64,000 nt of DNA, taken from positions 310,001-374,000 of the forward strand of contig NZ_FNBB01000002.1 in assembly GCF_900102105.1 (NCBI RefSeq). The letters run 5' to 3'. Below, one piece after another: positions 27,193 through 36,203 of this stretch (the stretch's first letter is position 1; each line of letters opens with the position of its first letter). This DNA is from Agrobacterium pusense. GTDB taxonomy: Bacteria; Pseudomonadota; Alphaproteobacteria; Rhizobiales; Rhizobiaceae. The position numbers and the translations under genes were made by a program. The notes under the pieces are model-generated. The model worked only from the letters and a program-made list of their open reading frames with translations. It was not told where the DNA came from and did not search any database.

Positions 27193-27786
27193 ATGACTGC
27201 CGAGACATTTATCGCGCTGGTGCTGTTTGCCTTCACCACCTCCATCACGCCCGGTCCGAACAATATGATGCTGTTTGCTTCCGGCGTGAATTTTGGTTTC
27301 CGTCGCACCGTCCCGCATATGCTCGGCATCGGTGCGGGCTTTCTTTCGCTGCTGATCGGGGTCGGATTTGGCCTCGGGGCACTGTTGCATTCGGTACCGG
27401 TACTTTACACCGGGCTGAAATTTGCGGGTGGGCTTTATCTCGTCTGGATCGCGTGGAAAATCGGAACGTCCCGCAGCCTCCATGAAGGCACGGCGGCTTC
27501 GCAGCCGATGAGTTTTCTTGCAGCAGCGGCGTTCCAGTGGGTCAATCCCAAGGCGTGGGTGATGGCGGTTACGGCAATGGCGACATATACGGACGAGACG
27601 CAGTATTTCCTTACCGTAATGCTTGTGGGGGTGGCCTTCGCTGCCGTCAATCTTCCCAGTGTTTCCACCTGGGCCGGTTTCGGCTCGGCGCTTCGCGACT
27701 GGCTCTCCGTTCCAGTCCGGCTCAAATGGTTCAACATCAGCATGGCGGTGCTTCTCGTCATCAGTCTCTGGCCGATGCTGAAATAA
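27193..27786 (+). CDS. LysE/RhtB family amino-acid exporter
   Basis: 197-residue inner-membrane exporter with about six helices. The family motif is TSITPGPNNMMLFASGVNFG at residues 14-33, and FQWVNPKAWVMA marks the later signature. The start is ATG 27193 with AGGAGA upstream. It is a single gene, convergent with the anti-sigma gene. The exported amino acid cannot be inferred. Confidence 0.9.
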   Translation: MTAETFIALVLFAFTTSITPGPNNMMLFASGVNFGFRRTVPHMLGIGAGFLSLLIGVGFGLGALLHSVPVLYTGLKFAGGLYLVWIAWKIGTSRSLHEGTAASQPMSFLAAAAFQWVNPKAWVMAVTAMATYTDETQYFLTVMLVGVAFAAVNLPSVSTWAGFGSALRDWLSVPVRLKWFNISMAVLLVISLWPMLK

Positions 27787-27804
27787 CGGCTCCACTCGGC
27801 GACC

Positions 27805-28593
27805 CTATGTCGGGAACTGCCGGTAACATTCCTCGGCGATCGCCTGTACCTCGGCTCGCGTCAGTTCCGCGGAGACGGCGTAACCCAGCTCGTTGTCGAT
27901 CCAGTAGAAGGTCTCGATTCCGTCGGCGCTGGCCATGCGGAAACTGGTTGTACGGTTTTCTTCGTTGTGGCCTATCAGCACCGTCACCCGCCTGCCGGTC
28001 CTGTCCTGGTACATTAACATCGCACCCGGCTTGCCGCTGACGGGGATAAGACGCCCACCGACGAGGTCATATCCAATCTTCGAAAGATCGGGAATCGCGA
28101 AGGGGTAGCCGAGCCGCTTGCCAAGCCAGGTTGCCAGATGCTGCTGTTCCCCGGCCCCCACCTCTACGGGATGACGCACTTCGCTCGCGTAGATGAGATA
28201 AGCGGATTTCGCCTGGGCAGGAATGTCCGTCGTCAGCGATGCCAGCACCACATCCTGCGGCGCGGAAACGGACCAAGGCAGAAGCCTGCCGGCTGCCGCG
28301 CCCGCCGTGAAGATCAGGAAGGCTGCCGCGGTTCGCAGGAGAAGGGGTTTAAGCCGCCAGGCGCGTGCGACCTTTTCGCGAGTCAGCATCGATGCGTCAC
28401 GCGGATGTGCGGCGGCATAGGAGGCGAAGGCATTTCTCAGGCTGTCGGCCTGTCTCTTCCAGTCTTCCACCCGGCTCTGCTCTTCCGGTCTTTCCGCGAG
28501 CCATGCCTCGACAGCCGCGCGGTCATCGTCGGAGAGAAGCCCGTCGACATAGGCGTGCAGGTCGTCTTCGGTTATGGCATCAGCCCGTTTCAT
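27805..28593 (-). CDS. Membrane-anchored anti-sigma factor
   Basis: 262 residues. The N-terminal cytoplasmic part (DLHAYVDGLLSDDDRAAVEAWLAERPE) is the usual anti-sigma N-terminus, without the Cys pair of the zinc type. A single membrane helix lies at about 83-103 (RTAAAFLIFTAGAAAGRL), followed by a periplasmic domain of about 150 residues. It overlaps the sigma gene by 4 bases, the standard arrangement for an ECF sigma factor and its inhibitor. The triggering signal is not known. Confidence 0.88.
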   Translation of the reverse strand: MKRADAITEDDLHAYVDGLLSDDDRAAVEAWLAERPEEQSRVEDWKRQADSLRNAFASYAAAHPRDASMLTREKVARAWRLKPLLLRTAAAFLIFTAGAAAGRLLPWSVSAPQDVVLASLTTDIPAQAKSAYLIYASEVRHPVEVGAGEQQHLATWLGKRLGYPFAIPDLSKIGYDLVGGRLIPVSGKPGAMLMYQDRTGRRVTVLIGHNEENRTTSFRMASADGIETFYWIDNELGYAVSAELTRAEVQAIAEECYRQFPT

Positions 28594-29141
28594 CGTGGTC
28601 TCCGCAGGGGAATGATATTATCCGCCGCCAGATGCTGGCGAAGGGTTTCGCGGGCGCGGGACAGTCTGGACATGACGGTGCCGACCGGGATCGACAATGT
28701 CTCCGCCGCCTCCTGATAACTGTAGCCTTCCACCGTCACCAGCATCAGTACGGCGCGCATCTCAGGCGAAAGCAGCGCAAGCGCGCCGTGCAGGCGGTCG
28801 TTCTCCAGCGTATCGCCCAGCGTTTCGGCAGCGGCGATCGTTTCATCGAGACTTTCCGAAGGATGCCGTTTCTCTGTCCGGTGGCGGTTGCGATAAAGAT
28901 TCGTCATTATCGTGTAGGCCCATGATTTCAAACCGGTTCCGCGCCATGTTGCTTTATTGGCCAGCGCCTTTTCGACGCAGTCCTGCAACAGGTCCTCTCC
29001 ATCGGTATCTGAGCGCGAAAGGCTGCGGGAATAACGGCGCAGCATCGGTATCAGGGCCAGCATCTCCGCTTCGAAGCTGCTGGCCGCGGGGGACTGTCTC
29101 CCCCGCGTCGCAGCTTCCATCTCGTCAGGGTTTTGCTGCAT
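28590..29141 (-). CDS. ECF RNA polymerase sigma factor
   Basis: About 183 residues. Region 2 covers LIPMLRRYSRSLSRSDTDGEDLLQDC to KSWAYTIMTNLYRN; region 4 is LLSPEMRAVLMLVTVEGYSYQEAAETLSIPVGTVMSRLSRAR (no long linker). The start is ambiguous: ATG 29141 or 29120, both at the 3' end of the preceding gene, plus GTG 29150. The order is secreted protein, sigma, anti-sigma. The target regulon probably includes its own operon. Confidence 0.9.
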   Translation of the reverse strand: MQQNPDEMEAATRGRQSPAASSFEAEMLALIPMLRRYSRSLSRSDTDGEDLLQDCVEKALANKATWRGTGLKSWAYTIMTNLYRNRHRTEKRHPSESLDETIAAAETLGDTLENDRLHGALALLSPEMRAVLMLVTVEGYSYQEAAETLSIPVGTVMSRLSRARETLRQHLAADNIIPLRRPR

Positions 29142-29499
29142 CCCACACACCGTTCACGCCGTCGCCGGTGGCATCGCCCTTCTTGGTGTCCTTGATCCAG
29201 TAATAGAGCGGCATGCCGTCCTTCGCCCATTGCTTCTTGCCGTCCTTGCGCGTCACGATGGAGTAAACCCCTTCGGCTTTCGCATTCTCCGCAGCGAAGA
29301 AGGGCGGCCAGTTCGTGGCGCATTTGTCATAACAATTGGATACGCCCTTCTTGTCGTTCTTGAAAGTGTAGAGCGTCATGCCTTTTTCACCTGCGAGCAC
29401 ATTGCCTTTTTCGGTCTTGACCGTTTCGACCGCCGGGGCGGCATAGGCTGTTCCGGCAAAGGCCAGAACGAGGGCGGGGACGATGAAGCGGATTTTCAT
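29125..29499 (-). CDS. Secreted COG4315-type repeat protein
   Basis: 124 residues with a cleavable signal peptide (MKIRFIVPALVLAFAGTAYA). There is no lipobox cysteine. The mature part has the COG4315 (Yx(FWY)xxD) pattern twice: TLYTFKNDKKGVSNCYDKCATNWPP and PLYYWIKDTKKGDATGDG. Function of the family is unknown. ATG 29499 is 8 bases after AAGGAGG. It is the first gene of the operon with the ECF sigma and anti-sigma factors, so it may be part of, or report on, an envelope stress response. Confidence 0.85.
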   Translation of the reverse strand: MKIRFIVPALVLAFAGTAYAAPAVETVKTEKGNVLAGEKGMTLYTFKNDKKGVSNCYDKCATNWPPFFAAENAKAEGVYSIVTRKDGKKQWAKDGMPLYYWIKDTKKGDATGDGVNGVWDAAKP

Positions 29500-29547
29500 G
29501 GACATATCCTCCTTGGTTCGGGCGGGCTCGAGCCGCCGGCACAACAA

Positions 29548-29575
29548 GAGACACCGCTGGTCCGTGATTTATTCC
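29548..29575 (-). promoter_or_regulatory. Candidate ECF-type promoter upstream of the secreted protein gene
   Basis: On the minus strand GGGAATAAA begins at 29576 and TCTC is at 29551-29548, about 18 bases from GGAATA. GGAA-type -35 elements are usual for ECF sigma factors, so this could be an autoregulatory site. It is a pattern match only and the assigned sigma factor is not tested. Confidence 0.3.
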
Positions 29576-29712
29576 CTTCGCAAAATATTTTTTTCAGCAG
29601 CCTGATGACGAACGGAGAAAACCGGGCGTAAACCTGCGCTTCAGCGCTCACGACATTCATCTTTCGTTCTTTTTCGGTTGCGTACCAGGCTCGAATCCTG
29701 CGATGAGGGCGC

Positions 29713-30840
29713 ATGTTATTTTCACCGCAACAGGACGAAGCGCTCAAAGCTGTTTCCCGCTGGCTCAAGGAAGGCCGGTCGCCGGTTTTCCGGCTGTTCG
29801 GTTATGCCGGAACCGGCAAGACCACGCTTGCCAAGCATTTTGCGGAAAACGTCGATGGAGAGGTGCTGTTTGCGGCCTTCACCGGCAAGGCGGCGCAGGT
29901 GCTGCGTTCGCGCGGCGCGACCAATGCCCGCACCATCCACTCCCTGATCTACCGCCCGCGCGGAGAGGAGACGGTGGAAGACGAAGAAACCGGCAAGACC
30001 TCGATTGCGCCGATGTTCTCCATCAACCGCCAGAGTCCGCTCGCCAAGGCGGCGCTCATCATCATCGATGAATGTTCGATGGTAGACGAACAGCTTGGCA
30101 AGGATCTGATGAGTTTCGGCACGCCGATCCTCGTGCTCGGCGATCCCGGCCAGCTGCCGCCGGTTTCGGGCGGAGGCTTCTTTACCGAGCAGGAGCCGGA
30201 TTATCTGCTGTCGGAAATCCATCGCCAGGCGAAGGACAATCCCATCATCCATCTTGCCATGGATGTGCGGGAAGGCCGGGAGATCATGCGCGGCGATTAT
30301 GGTTCCGCGCAGGTGATCTCCAAATCCGAGGTGACGCAGTCGCTGGTGCTCGATGCCGATCAGGTGCTGGTTGGCACCAACCGCACCCGCCGCCGCTACA
30401 ATCAACGTCTTCGCGAGCTGAAGGGTTTTACCGCCGATTATCCGCAATCGGGCGACAAGCTGGTCTGCCTTCGCAACGATCCGGCCAAGGGCCTGCTCAA
30501 CGGCTCGCTGTGGCAGGTGATGAGTTCGTCGCGCGAGACGGTGAAGCCTGGCATCAACCTGATGATCCGGCCTGAAGACGACGATATGGATCGCGGTGCG
30601 GCCAAGATCAAACTGCTGAAGGCGGCCTTCGAGGACGTGGAGACCGAAATTCCGTGGTCCACGCGCAAGCGTTATGACGAATTCGATTTCGGCTATGCGT
30701 TGACGGTGCACAAGGCCCAGGGTTCGCAATGGAATAACGTGGTTCTCTTCGATGAGAGTTATGCGTTCCGGGACTCGCGCGAGAGGTGGCTTTACACCGC
30801 CATTACCCGCGCGGCTGAGACCCTGACCATCGTTCGCTGA
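29713..30840 (+). CDS. SF1 DNA helicase, Dda/RecD-like
   Basis: 375-residue ATPase with N-terminal Walker A LFGYAGTGKTTLAKHF, Walker B IIIDECSMVDEQ, motif III LGDPGQLPPVSGGGFF, and the C-terminal signature ALTVHKAQGSQWNNVVLFDES then WLYTAITRAAETL. This set is characteristic of the RecD/Dda (phage T4) group. It is much shorter than RecD and lacks RecB/RecC neighbours. It is a lone gene. A near-match to an alphaproteobacterial LexA site lies 33 bases upstream. Confidence 0.88.
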   Translation: MLFSPQQDEALKAVSRWLKEGRSPVFRLFGYAGTGKTTLAKHFAENVDGEVLFAAFTGKAAQVLRSRGATNARTIHSLIYRPRGEETVEDEETGKTSIAPMFSINRQSPLAKAALIIIDECSMVDEQLGKDLMSFGTPILVLGDPGQLPPVSGGGFFTEQEPDYLLSEIHRQAKDNPIIHLAMDVREGREIMRGDYGSAQVISKSEVTQSLVLDADQVLVGTNRTRRRYNQRLRELKGFTADYPQSGDKLVCLRNDPAKGLLNGSLWQVMSSSRETVKPGINLMIRPEDDDMDRGAAKIKLLKAAFEDVETEIPWSTRKRYDEFDFGYALTVHKAQGSQWNNVVLFDESYAFRDSRERWLYTAITRAAETLTIVR

Positions 30841-30846
30841 TCCTGA

Positions 30847-31545
30847 TCAGGCGCGGATGACGCCGAGCAGAACCGCCTTGGCCACCGCCTGAAAACGGTT
30901 GCTGGCGCTGAACTTGCCGATAATCTTCGCTTCGAGGATGTTAAGCTCGTTTGCCGAAAGGCCAAGGGCGCGGGCGAGCCTGACAGGGGCGTATCCTTCC
31001 GCCATGAGTTCGAGACATTTCCGTTCAGGATCGGTTAGCGCGATGTCGTTTGCCTGTCCCCGCTCGGCCGCGTCCGCGCGATCTTCGTCGCTATCGGTGA
31101 CGAGCAGTTCCTCGATCTGCTGGGCCTGGCGCTGGAGCGTGGAAAGCTCCGCCGTCAACTCTCGCTTTCGCTGCCTTAGTGCGTCGCGAAATATATCGTC
31201 TGCCTCTTCCTGCGAGAGAGAACGGACCAGTTTTTCCATGATCTCCGTAATCGAAGCCACGGAAATACCGACTTCGCGGCAAACGTTGATAACGGCCATG
31301 CGCTGGACGTTGCGGTGAGAATAGACCCGCATCTGTCCGATGCGTTTAGACGTCAGCAGTGCCTTTTCTTCGTAAAAATGCAGGGTACGGTGGGTCACTC
31401 CGAAGATATTGGCCATGTCGGCGATCGGAACCGGTTCCGCGGGCAGCGATGAGGGCAGGCTTATATCCGGTAGAAAGCTGTTGACCCTTAGATTGGGTTT
31501 GTCCTCGTCGCCGTGACTTTCGAACGGCATCCGGCCATCCTGCAT
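30847..31545 (-). CDS. MerR-type regulator with a C-terminal LuxR-like helix-turn-helix
   Basis: 232 residues. Residues 42-85 are a MerR DNA-binding winged helix ([24 protein letters not shown], then [17 protein letters not shown]). A coiled-coil dimer helix runs from about 100 to 150. Residues 171-225 ([39 protein letters not shown]) resemble a LuxR/GerE helix-turn-helix in place of the usual effector domain. Two DNA-binding-like domains in one MerR protein is unusual. It is divergent from pdxJ, with a palindrome between them, and convergent with the helicase. The effector and targets are unknown. Confidence 0.75.
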   Translation of the reverse strand: MQDGRMPFESHGDEDKPNLRVNSFLPDISLPSSLPAEPVPIADMANIFGVTHRTLHFYEEKALLTSKRIGQMRVYSHRNVQRMAVINVCREVGISVASITEIMEKLVRSLSQEEADDIFRDALRQRKRELTAELSTLQRQAQQIEELLVTDSDEDRADAAERGQANDIALTDPERKCLELMAEGYAPVRLARALGLSANELNILEAKIIGKFSASNRFQAVAKAVLLGVIRA

Positions 31546-31593
31546 TGTCTCCCCCTTCGCGCTCTCCGGCAGCGTGTCTGCCTTTTTAAAGGC

Positions 31594-31621
31594 GTCTGTT
31601 GCTTATTCCCCCGCAACAGAC
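31594..31621 (+). promoter_or_regulatory. Inverted repeat between the MerR-LuxR regulator and pdxJ
   Basis: GTCTGTTGC (31594-31602) and GCAACAGAC (31613-31621), a perfect 9-base inverted repeat with a 10-base spacer, in the shared upstream region. A likely operator for the divergent regulator. A hairpin followed by GTTTTT is an alternative reading. Confidence 0.45.
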
Positions 31622-31779
31622 CGTTTTTCGATAAAAACATAATGCCAAACGCTACATCAAAACCGGAACGTGTCATGCGCACTTTCGTTCCCGGTATGAT
31701 AAAAAATTTATCAGCCTCCTTGCGGTCGGCGTCAACCTGCGTGAAACAGGATGTCAATTCCGAACCGGAGCCCGATGCC

Positions 31780-32535
31780 ATGCCCGCAAAACTCTCTGTC
31801 AATCTGAACGCAATTGCCATGTTACGCAACCGCCGCGATCTTCCATGGCCGGATGTCGCGCATTTCGGGCATGTTGCACTGGAGGCGGGGGCAAGCGGGC
31901 TGACTGTACACCCGCGGCCTGACCAGCGCCATATCCGCTTCTCGGATCTACCGGCCCTGCGCGCGCTGATCGATGACAGGTTTCCCTCCGCGGAGTTCAA
32001 TATTGAAGGATATCCGAGTGAGGATTTTCTCCTTCTGTGCGAAAAGACCCAGCCCGAACAGGTCACACTCGTACCTGACGATCCGTCGCAGGCAACCTCC
32101 GATCATGGCTGGGATTTCCGCGCGCATGCGAAATTTCTGAAGCAGGTCGTCGGACGGCTGAAATCGGGTGGCATGCGGGTGTCGCTTTTCGCAGATGGCG
32201 ACGGCGAACGCGAGCCGGTGGAACTGGCGGCTGAGACGGGCGCTGCGCGTATCGAACTTTATACCGGGCCCTATGGCGGCTGTTATGACGATCCGCACAA
32301 GGCCGATGTGCTCGTCGAGACGCTTGGGCGGACGGCGGACCATGCTGCGGCGCTCGGACTTGCCGTCAATGCGGGCCATGATCTCACCGTCGCGAACCTG
32401 CCAAAGCTGATGAAACGTATCCCTTATCTGGCCGAGGTTTCAATCGGCCACGGGTTGACGGCGGATGCCCTGGAATATGGCATGGCGGAAACAGTCCGGC
32501 GTTTTCGGCAGGCCTGCGGTCAGGCTATTTCATAA
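31780..32535 (+). CDS. pdxJ: Pyridoxine 5'-phosphate synthase
   Basis: Condenses 1-deoxyxylulose 5-phosphate with 3-amino-2-oxopropyl phosphate in vitamin B6 synthesis. It has 251 residues of TIM-barrel type: [19 protein letters not shown] at the N-terminus, [51 protein letters not shown] and [11 protein letters not shown]. The start ATG 31780 has GGAG 10 bases upstream; the open frame extends further but lacks conservation. It is monocistronic and is not linked to acpS here. Confidence 0.95.
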   Translation: MPAKLSVNLNAIAMLRNRRDLPWPDVAHFGHVALEAGASGLTVHPRPDQRHIRFSDLPALRALIDDRFPSAEFNIEGYPSEDFLLLCEKTQPEQVTLVPDDPSQATSDHGWDFRAHAKFLKQVVGRLKSGGMRVSLFADGDGEREPVELAAETGAARIELYTGPYGGCYDDPHKADVLVETLGRTADHAAALGLAVNAGHDLTVANLPKLMKRIPYLAEVSIGHGLTADALEYGMAETVRRFRQACGQAIS

Positions 32536-32709
32536 CCAAAGCCAATTTTTTCGCCTATGTTCTGCCTTGCGCATGCTCCGTGCGCGAGGGCGGCGGGAGA
32601 TATGTCGGAACCGGTCCCGCCGAACTAGGTTCTGGGTTGAGTATCGGCGTTTCCGATAGTCGGAATTCACTTTCCGGACCGATGCTCGGGCTTTTGAAGG
32701 CAGAGACAT

Positions 32710-33975
32710 ATGCAAGAACATCATGTTGTCGTCGTGGGTGGAGGCTTCGGCGGTTTGCAGCTGGTACACGGGCTGGAGGGGGCCCCTGTCCGCATCACAT
32801 TGATCGATCGTCGCAATCATCACCTTTTCCAGCCATTGCTTTATCAGGTTGCGACGACTGCGCTGGCGACATCCGAGATCGCGTGGCCGATCCGTCATCT
32901 CTACCGCGATCGCAAGGAGGTCACGACGCTGCTTGCCGAGGTGACCGGCGTGGATCGGGCGGCCCGGACCGTGCATCTCAACACCGGTGAAACGATCCGC
33001 TTCGACACTTTGGTGCTGGCTACAGGCGCACGCCACGCCTATTTCGGTCACGATGAGTGGGAGCGTTCCGCGCCGGGTCTCAAGACGCTGGAGGATGCGA
33101 CAACGATCCGCCGCCGCCTGCTTCTGGCTTTCGAACGGGCCGAACTCGCGACCAGCGAAGAGGAACGACAGGCACTGCTAACCTTTGTCATCATAGGGGC
33201 AGGCCCGACCGGCGTGGAAATGGCAGGCATGATTGCAGAGCTTGCCCATAAGGCGCTGCCGGCGGAATTCCGCAACGTTGACACCCGAAAGACCCGCGTG
33301 CTGCTCGTCGAGGCTGGTCCCCGCGTGCTGCCGGTCTTTACGGAGGATCTTTCGGCCTATGCCAAGGAGGCGCTTGAGAAACTTGGCGTCGAGGTTCTGC
33401 TCGGAACGCCGGTGACGGCCTGCAGCGACGATGGCGTGACGGTGGGCGAGACCCATTATCCATGCCGTACGGTCGTCTGGGCCGCCGGCGTGCAGGCTTC
33501 TCCCGCGGCCAAATGGCTCAATGCCGCCGCCGACAGGGCAGGACGGGCCATTGTTGGGCCGCAGCTTAATCTGGAAGACGATCCCGATATCTTTGTCATC
33601 GGCGATACCGCCGCCGTCAATCAGGAAAACGGCAAGCCGGTGCCGGGTATTGCGCCTGCGGCAAAGCAGCAGGGCGCTTATGTCGCGAAGGTCATCAAGG
33701 CGCGGCTTGACGGCAAGCCGTTTCCTTCACCCTTCCGCTACAGCCATCAGGGCAATCTTGCCACGATCGGCAAACGCGCCGCGGTGATCGATTTTGGCCG
33801 GTTCAAGCTCAAGGGCGTGCTGGCATGGTGGATATGGGGACTTGCCCATATCTATTTCCTGATCGGAACGCGTTCGCGGCTGGCCGTGGCGTGGAGCTGG
33901 CTTTGGATTTACTTGAGTGGCCAGCACAGCGCGCGGCTGATCACCCAGAAAGAAACGCTGAAGGACGAGGCGTGA
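32710..33975 (+). CDS. Type II NADH dehydrogenase (Ndh-like)
   Basis: 421-residue monotopic flavoprotein that passes electrons from NADH to quinone without pumping protons. The FAD-binding motif VVVVGGGFGGLQLV is at residues 6-19; the NAD-binding motif TFVIIGAGPTGVEMAGMIAE is at about 157-176; and FVIGDTAAV closes the FAD site. The C-terminal region (LAWWIWGLAHIYFLIG) is hydrophobic and membrane-associated. It ends before a strong bidirectional terminator. Confidence 0.92.
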   Translation: MQEHHVVVVGGGFGGLQLVHGLEGAPVRITLIDRRNHHLFQPLLYQVATTALATSEIAWPIRHLYRDRKEVTTLLAEVTGVDRAARTVHLNTGETIRFDTLVLATGARHAYFGHDEWERSAPGLKTLEDATTIRRRLLLAFERAELATSEEERQALLTFVIIGAGPTGVEMAGMIAELAHKALPAEFRNVDTRKTRVLLVEAGPRVLPVFTEDLSAYAKEALEKLGVEVLLGTPVTACSDDGVTVGETHYPCRTVVWAAGVQASPAAKWLNAAADRAGRAIVGPQLNLEDDPDIFVIGDTAAVNQENGKPVPGIAPAAKQQGAYVAKVIKARLDGKPFPSPFRYSHQGNLATIGKRAAVIDFGRFKLKGVLAWWIWGLAHIYFLIGTRSRLAVAWSWLWIYLSGQHSARLITQKETLKDEA

Positions 33976-33988
33976 GGCAAGCGACAAA

Positions 33989-34021
33989 GAAACGGCGGGA
34001 AGCATGGCTTCCCGCCGTTTC
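33989..34021. terminator. Bidirectional terminator between ndh-like and adh genes
   Basis: A perfect 15-bp stem: GAAACGGCGGGAAGC (33989-34003), loop ATG, GCTTCCCGCCGTTTC (34007-34021). It sits between two convergent genes and can serve both. Confidence 0.85.
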
Positions 34022-34044
34022 CTGTTTCGCCGTTTCCGGACGCA

Positions 34045-35091
34045 TCAAGCGTCGAGCGACGCCATGTCAATGACGAAGCGGTAACGTACGTCGCTCTTCA
34101 GCACGCGCTCATAAGCCTCGTTGACGTCCTTGATGTCGATCTTTTCGATTTCGGAGACGATGTCGTGCTTGCCGCAGAAATCCAGCATCTCCTGGGTTTC
34201 CTTGATAGAGCCGATCATAGAGCCAGCCAGAGAACGGCGGCCGGGGATGACCGAGAAGGCGTGCACGGGGATCGCATGTTCAGGCACACCGAGAAGCACC
34301 ATGGTGCCATTGACCTTCAGCAGGCCGAGATAGGCATTCCAGTCGATTTCCGCCGAAACGGTGCAGAGGATCAGGTCGAAGGTGCCGGCGAGCTTTTCGA
34401 AGGTCGAGGCATCGCTGGTGGCATAATATTCCTTCGCGCCAAGCTTAAGGCCGTCTTCCTTCTTGGAGAGTGTCTGCGAAAGCACGGTGATATCCGCGCC
34501 CATGGCTGAACCGATCTTCACGCCCATATGGCCAAGACCGCCCATGCCGACGATAGCCACCTTCTTGCCCGGGCCGGCATTCCAGTGCTGAAGCGGCGAA
34601 TAAAGCGTGATACCAGCGCAGAGCAGGGGAGCGGAGGCGTCGAGCGGCAGGTTTTCCGGAATGGAGAGGACGTAATCTTCCCGCACGACGATATGGTCGG
34701 AGTAACCGCCCTGCGTGGCGGTCTTGCCGTCGCGTTCGACGGAGTTATAGGTCTGCACGAGACCCGGCATGTACTGTTCATTGTCGAGATCGCGGGTGGC
34801 GCAACCGACGCAGGAATCGACAAAGCAGCCCACGCCGACATGATCACCGACCTTGAATCTGGTGACCTTGGAGCCAACGGCGCGGACGACACCGGCGATT
34901 TCGTGGCCCGGAACGATCGGGTAGACGGCGTTCTTCCATTCGTTGCGGACGGTATGAATGTCGGAATGGCAGATACCGGCATATTTGATATCGATGACGA
35001 CGTCGTCATCATTCGGCTCGCGGCGTTCGAAGGTGAACGGGGTAAGCGGCTTCGACGCATCTGTCGCAGCGTAACCTCTTGCAATAGCCAT
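34045..35091 (-). CDS. Zinc-type NAD(P)-dependent alcohol dehydrogenase (YahK/CAD-like)
   Basis: 348 residues of the medium-chain family, close to the YahK/cinnamyl-alcohol group that reduces aldehydes. Catalytic zinc ligands are visible: [11 protein letters not shown] and [10 protein letters not shown], with the NADP Rossmann motif [16 protein letters not shown]. The structural zinc loop is abnormal. In [17 protein letters not shown] the first two cysteines remain, but the third and fourth are Arg and Met. The divergent AraC-family gene is likely its regulator. The stop codon lies just beyond the shared terminator. Confidence 0.88.
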   Translation of the reverse strand: MAIARGYAATDASKPLTPFTFERREPNDDDVVIDIKYAGICHSDIHTVRNEWKNAVYPIVPGHEIAGVVRAVGSKVTRFKVGDHVGVGCFVDSCVGCATRDLDNEQYMPGLVQTYNSVERDGKTATQGGYSDHIVVREDYVLSIPENLPLDASAPLLCAGITLYSPLQHWNAGPGKKVAIVGMGGLGHMGVKIGSAMGADITVLSQTLSKKEDGLKLGAKEYYATSDASTFEKLAGTFDLILCTVSAEIDWNAYLGLLKVNGTMVLLGVPEHAIPVHAFSVIPGRRSLAGSMIGSIKETQEMLDFCGKHDIVSEIEKIDIKDVNEAYERVLKSDVRYRFVIDMASLDA

Positions 35092-35170
35092 CTGAATATC
35101 CTTTCGGAAGTTGGGGACGGCGGAATATGCAATGGAAGAACGAACGGGCGTTAGAGCGATCCTCCTAGCT

Positions 35171-35192
35171 TTTTGCACGATCCTGCAAAAAT
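35171..35192. promoter_or_regulatory. Palindrome in the adh-araC divergent promoter region
   Basis: TTTTTGCA (35171-35178), spacer CGATCC, TGCAAAAA (35185-35192): a perfect 8-base inverted repeat, placed between the two divergent genes. Probable binding site for the AraC-type regulator. Confidence 0.5.
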
Positions 35193-35280
35193 ATGATGGT
35201 GCGCTCTTTGCGCGGGCCGAGAGGCTTTCTAGATAGATGACATCAAACACACCTCTTCCGTCAGTCAAGGGATTTCCCCT

Positions 35281-36186
35281 ATGTCCTTGTCGTTCAATGT
35301 CTATCAGGAAATTGCTTCCATCGCCGCGCGGCATGCCACCAGTGACGGCGAGGTGCAGACGGCAATCGGCTCCCTTGGCATCAGCCGGCGTACGACTCCG
35401 AGCGCTCCCTGCCACGGCAGTTATCGCCCTTGTCTCGCCATGGTGATCCAGGGATCGAAAAGCGTCCAATTGGGGACGGACACCATCAACTACGGTGCCG
35501 GCGATTATCTCCTGACATCGCTTGATCTGCCGGTTGCGTGGCGGGTGGTGGAGGCGAGCAGGGAAGTGCCGCATTTCTGCATCTCGCTTGCCATCGACAG
35601 TGAAAAGCTGCTCGATCTCATGCGGCGTGTTCCTATCGATCCGCCGGTGGAGCCGACGAATGCGCAGCGCGGCATCGTGGTCAACACAGCCACGCCGGAA
35701 CTTCTCGATGCGGCCATCCGCCTGCTGCGCCTGCTCGATCGTCCTGCAGACATTGCCGCCGTGGCGCCGCTCATCGAACAGGAAATCCTTTATCGCATTT
35801 TGACCGGACCGGCCGGCGGGCAGCTGATGAACATCATTGCCGCTGGAAGTCACGGCAACCGCATCGCCCGCGCCGTCGCATGGCTGCGCGAGAATTTCGC
35901 ACGCCAGCTGCGCGTCGAAGACCTTGCAGATCACATCGGCATGAGCGTCTCGTCCTTCCATCATCATTTCAAGACGATCACGGCCATGACGCCGGTCCAG
36001 TACCAGAAGCAGCTTCGCCTGCATGAGGCCCGGCGGCTCATGATGCTGGAGCGACTGGATGCCGGCACCGCGGGCCATCGCGTCGGTTATCAGAGCCCTT
36101 CGCAGTTCAGCCGAGAATATAGCCGCTTTTACGGGCTGTCGCCGTCACGGGACGTCGATGCATCGCGCGAGATTGCGGCGGGGTAG
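35281..36186 (+). CDS. AraC family regulator with AraC_N domain (YqhC-like)
   Basis: 301 residues. The N-terminal AraC_N sensor domain ([18 protein letters not shown]...[21 protein letters not shown]) is followed by a C-terminal double helix-turn-helix ([20 protein letters not shown] and [20 protein letters not shown]). E. coli YqhC of this family controls an aldehyde reductase, so control of the divergent alcohol dehydrogenase is a good guess. The start ATG 35281 has AAGGGA upstream. Ends directly before a repeat element. Confidence 0.88.
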   Translation: MSLSFNVYQEIASIAARHATSDGEVQTAIGSLGISRRTTPSAPCHGSYRPCLAMVIQGSKSVQLGTDTINYGAGDYLLTSLDLPVAWRVVEASREVPHFCISLAIDSEKLLDLMRRVPIDPPVEPTNAQRGIVVNTATPELLDAAIRLLRLLDRPADIAAVAPLIEQEILYRILTGPAGGQLMNIIAAGSHGNRIARAVAWLRENFARQLRVEDLADHIGMSVSSFHHHFKTITAMTPVQYQKQLRLHEARRLMMLERLDAGTAGHRVGYQSPSQFSREYSRFYGLSPSRDVDASREIAAG

Positions 36187-36203
36187 ACTGGGGCTGTGCA
36201 TTC

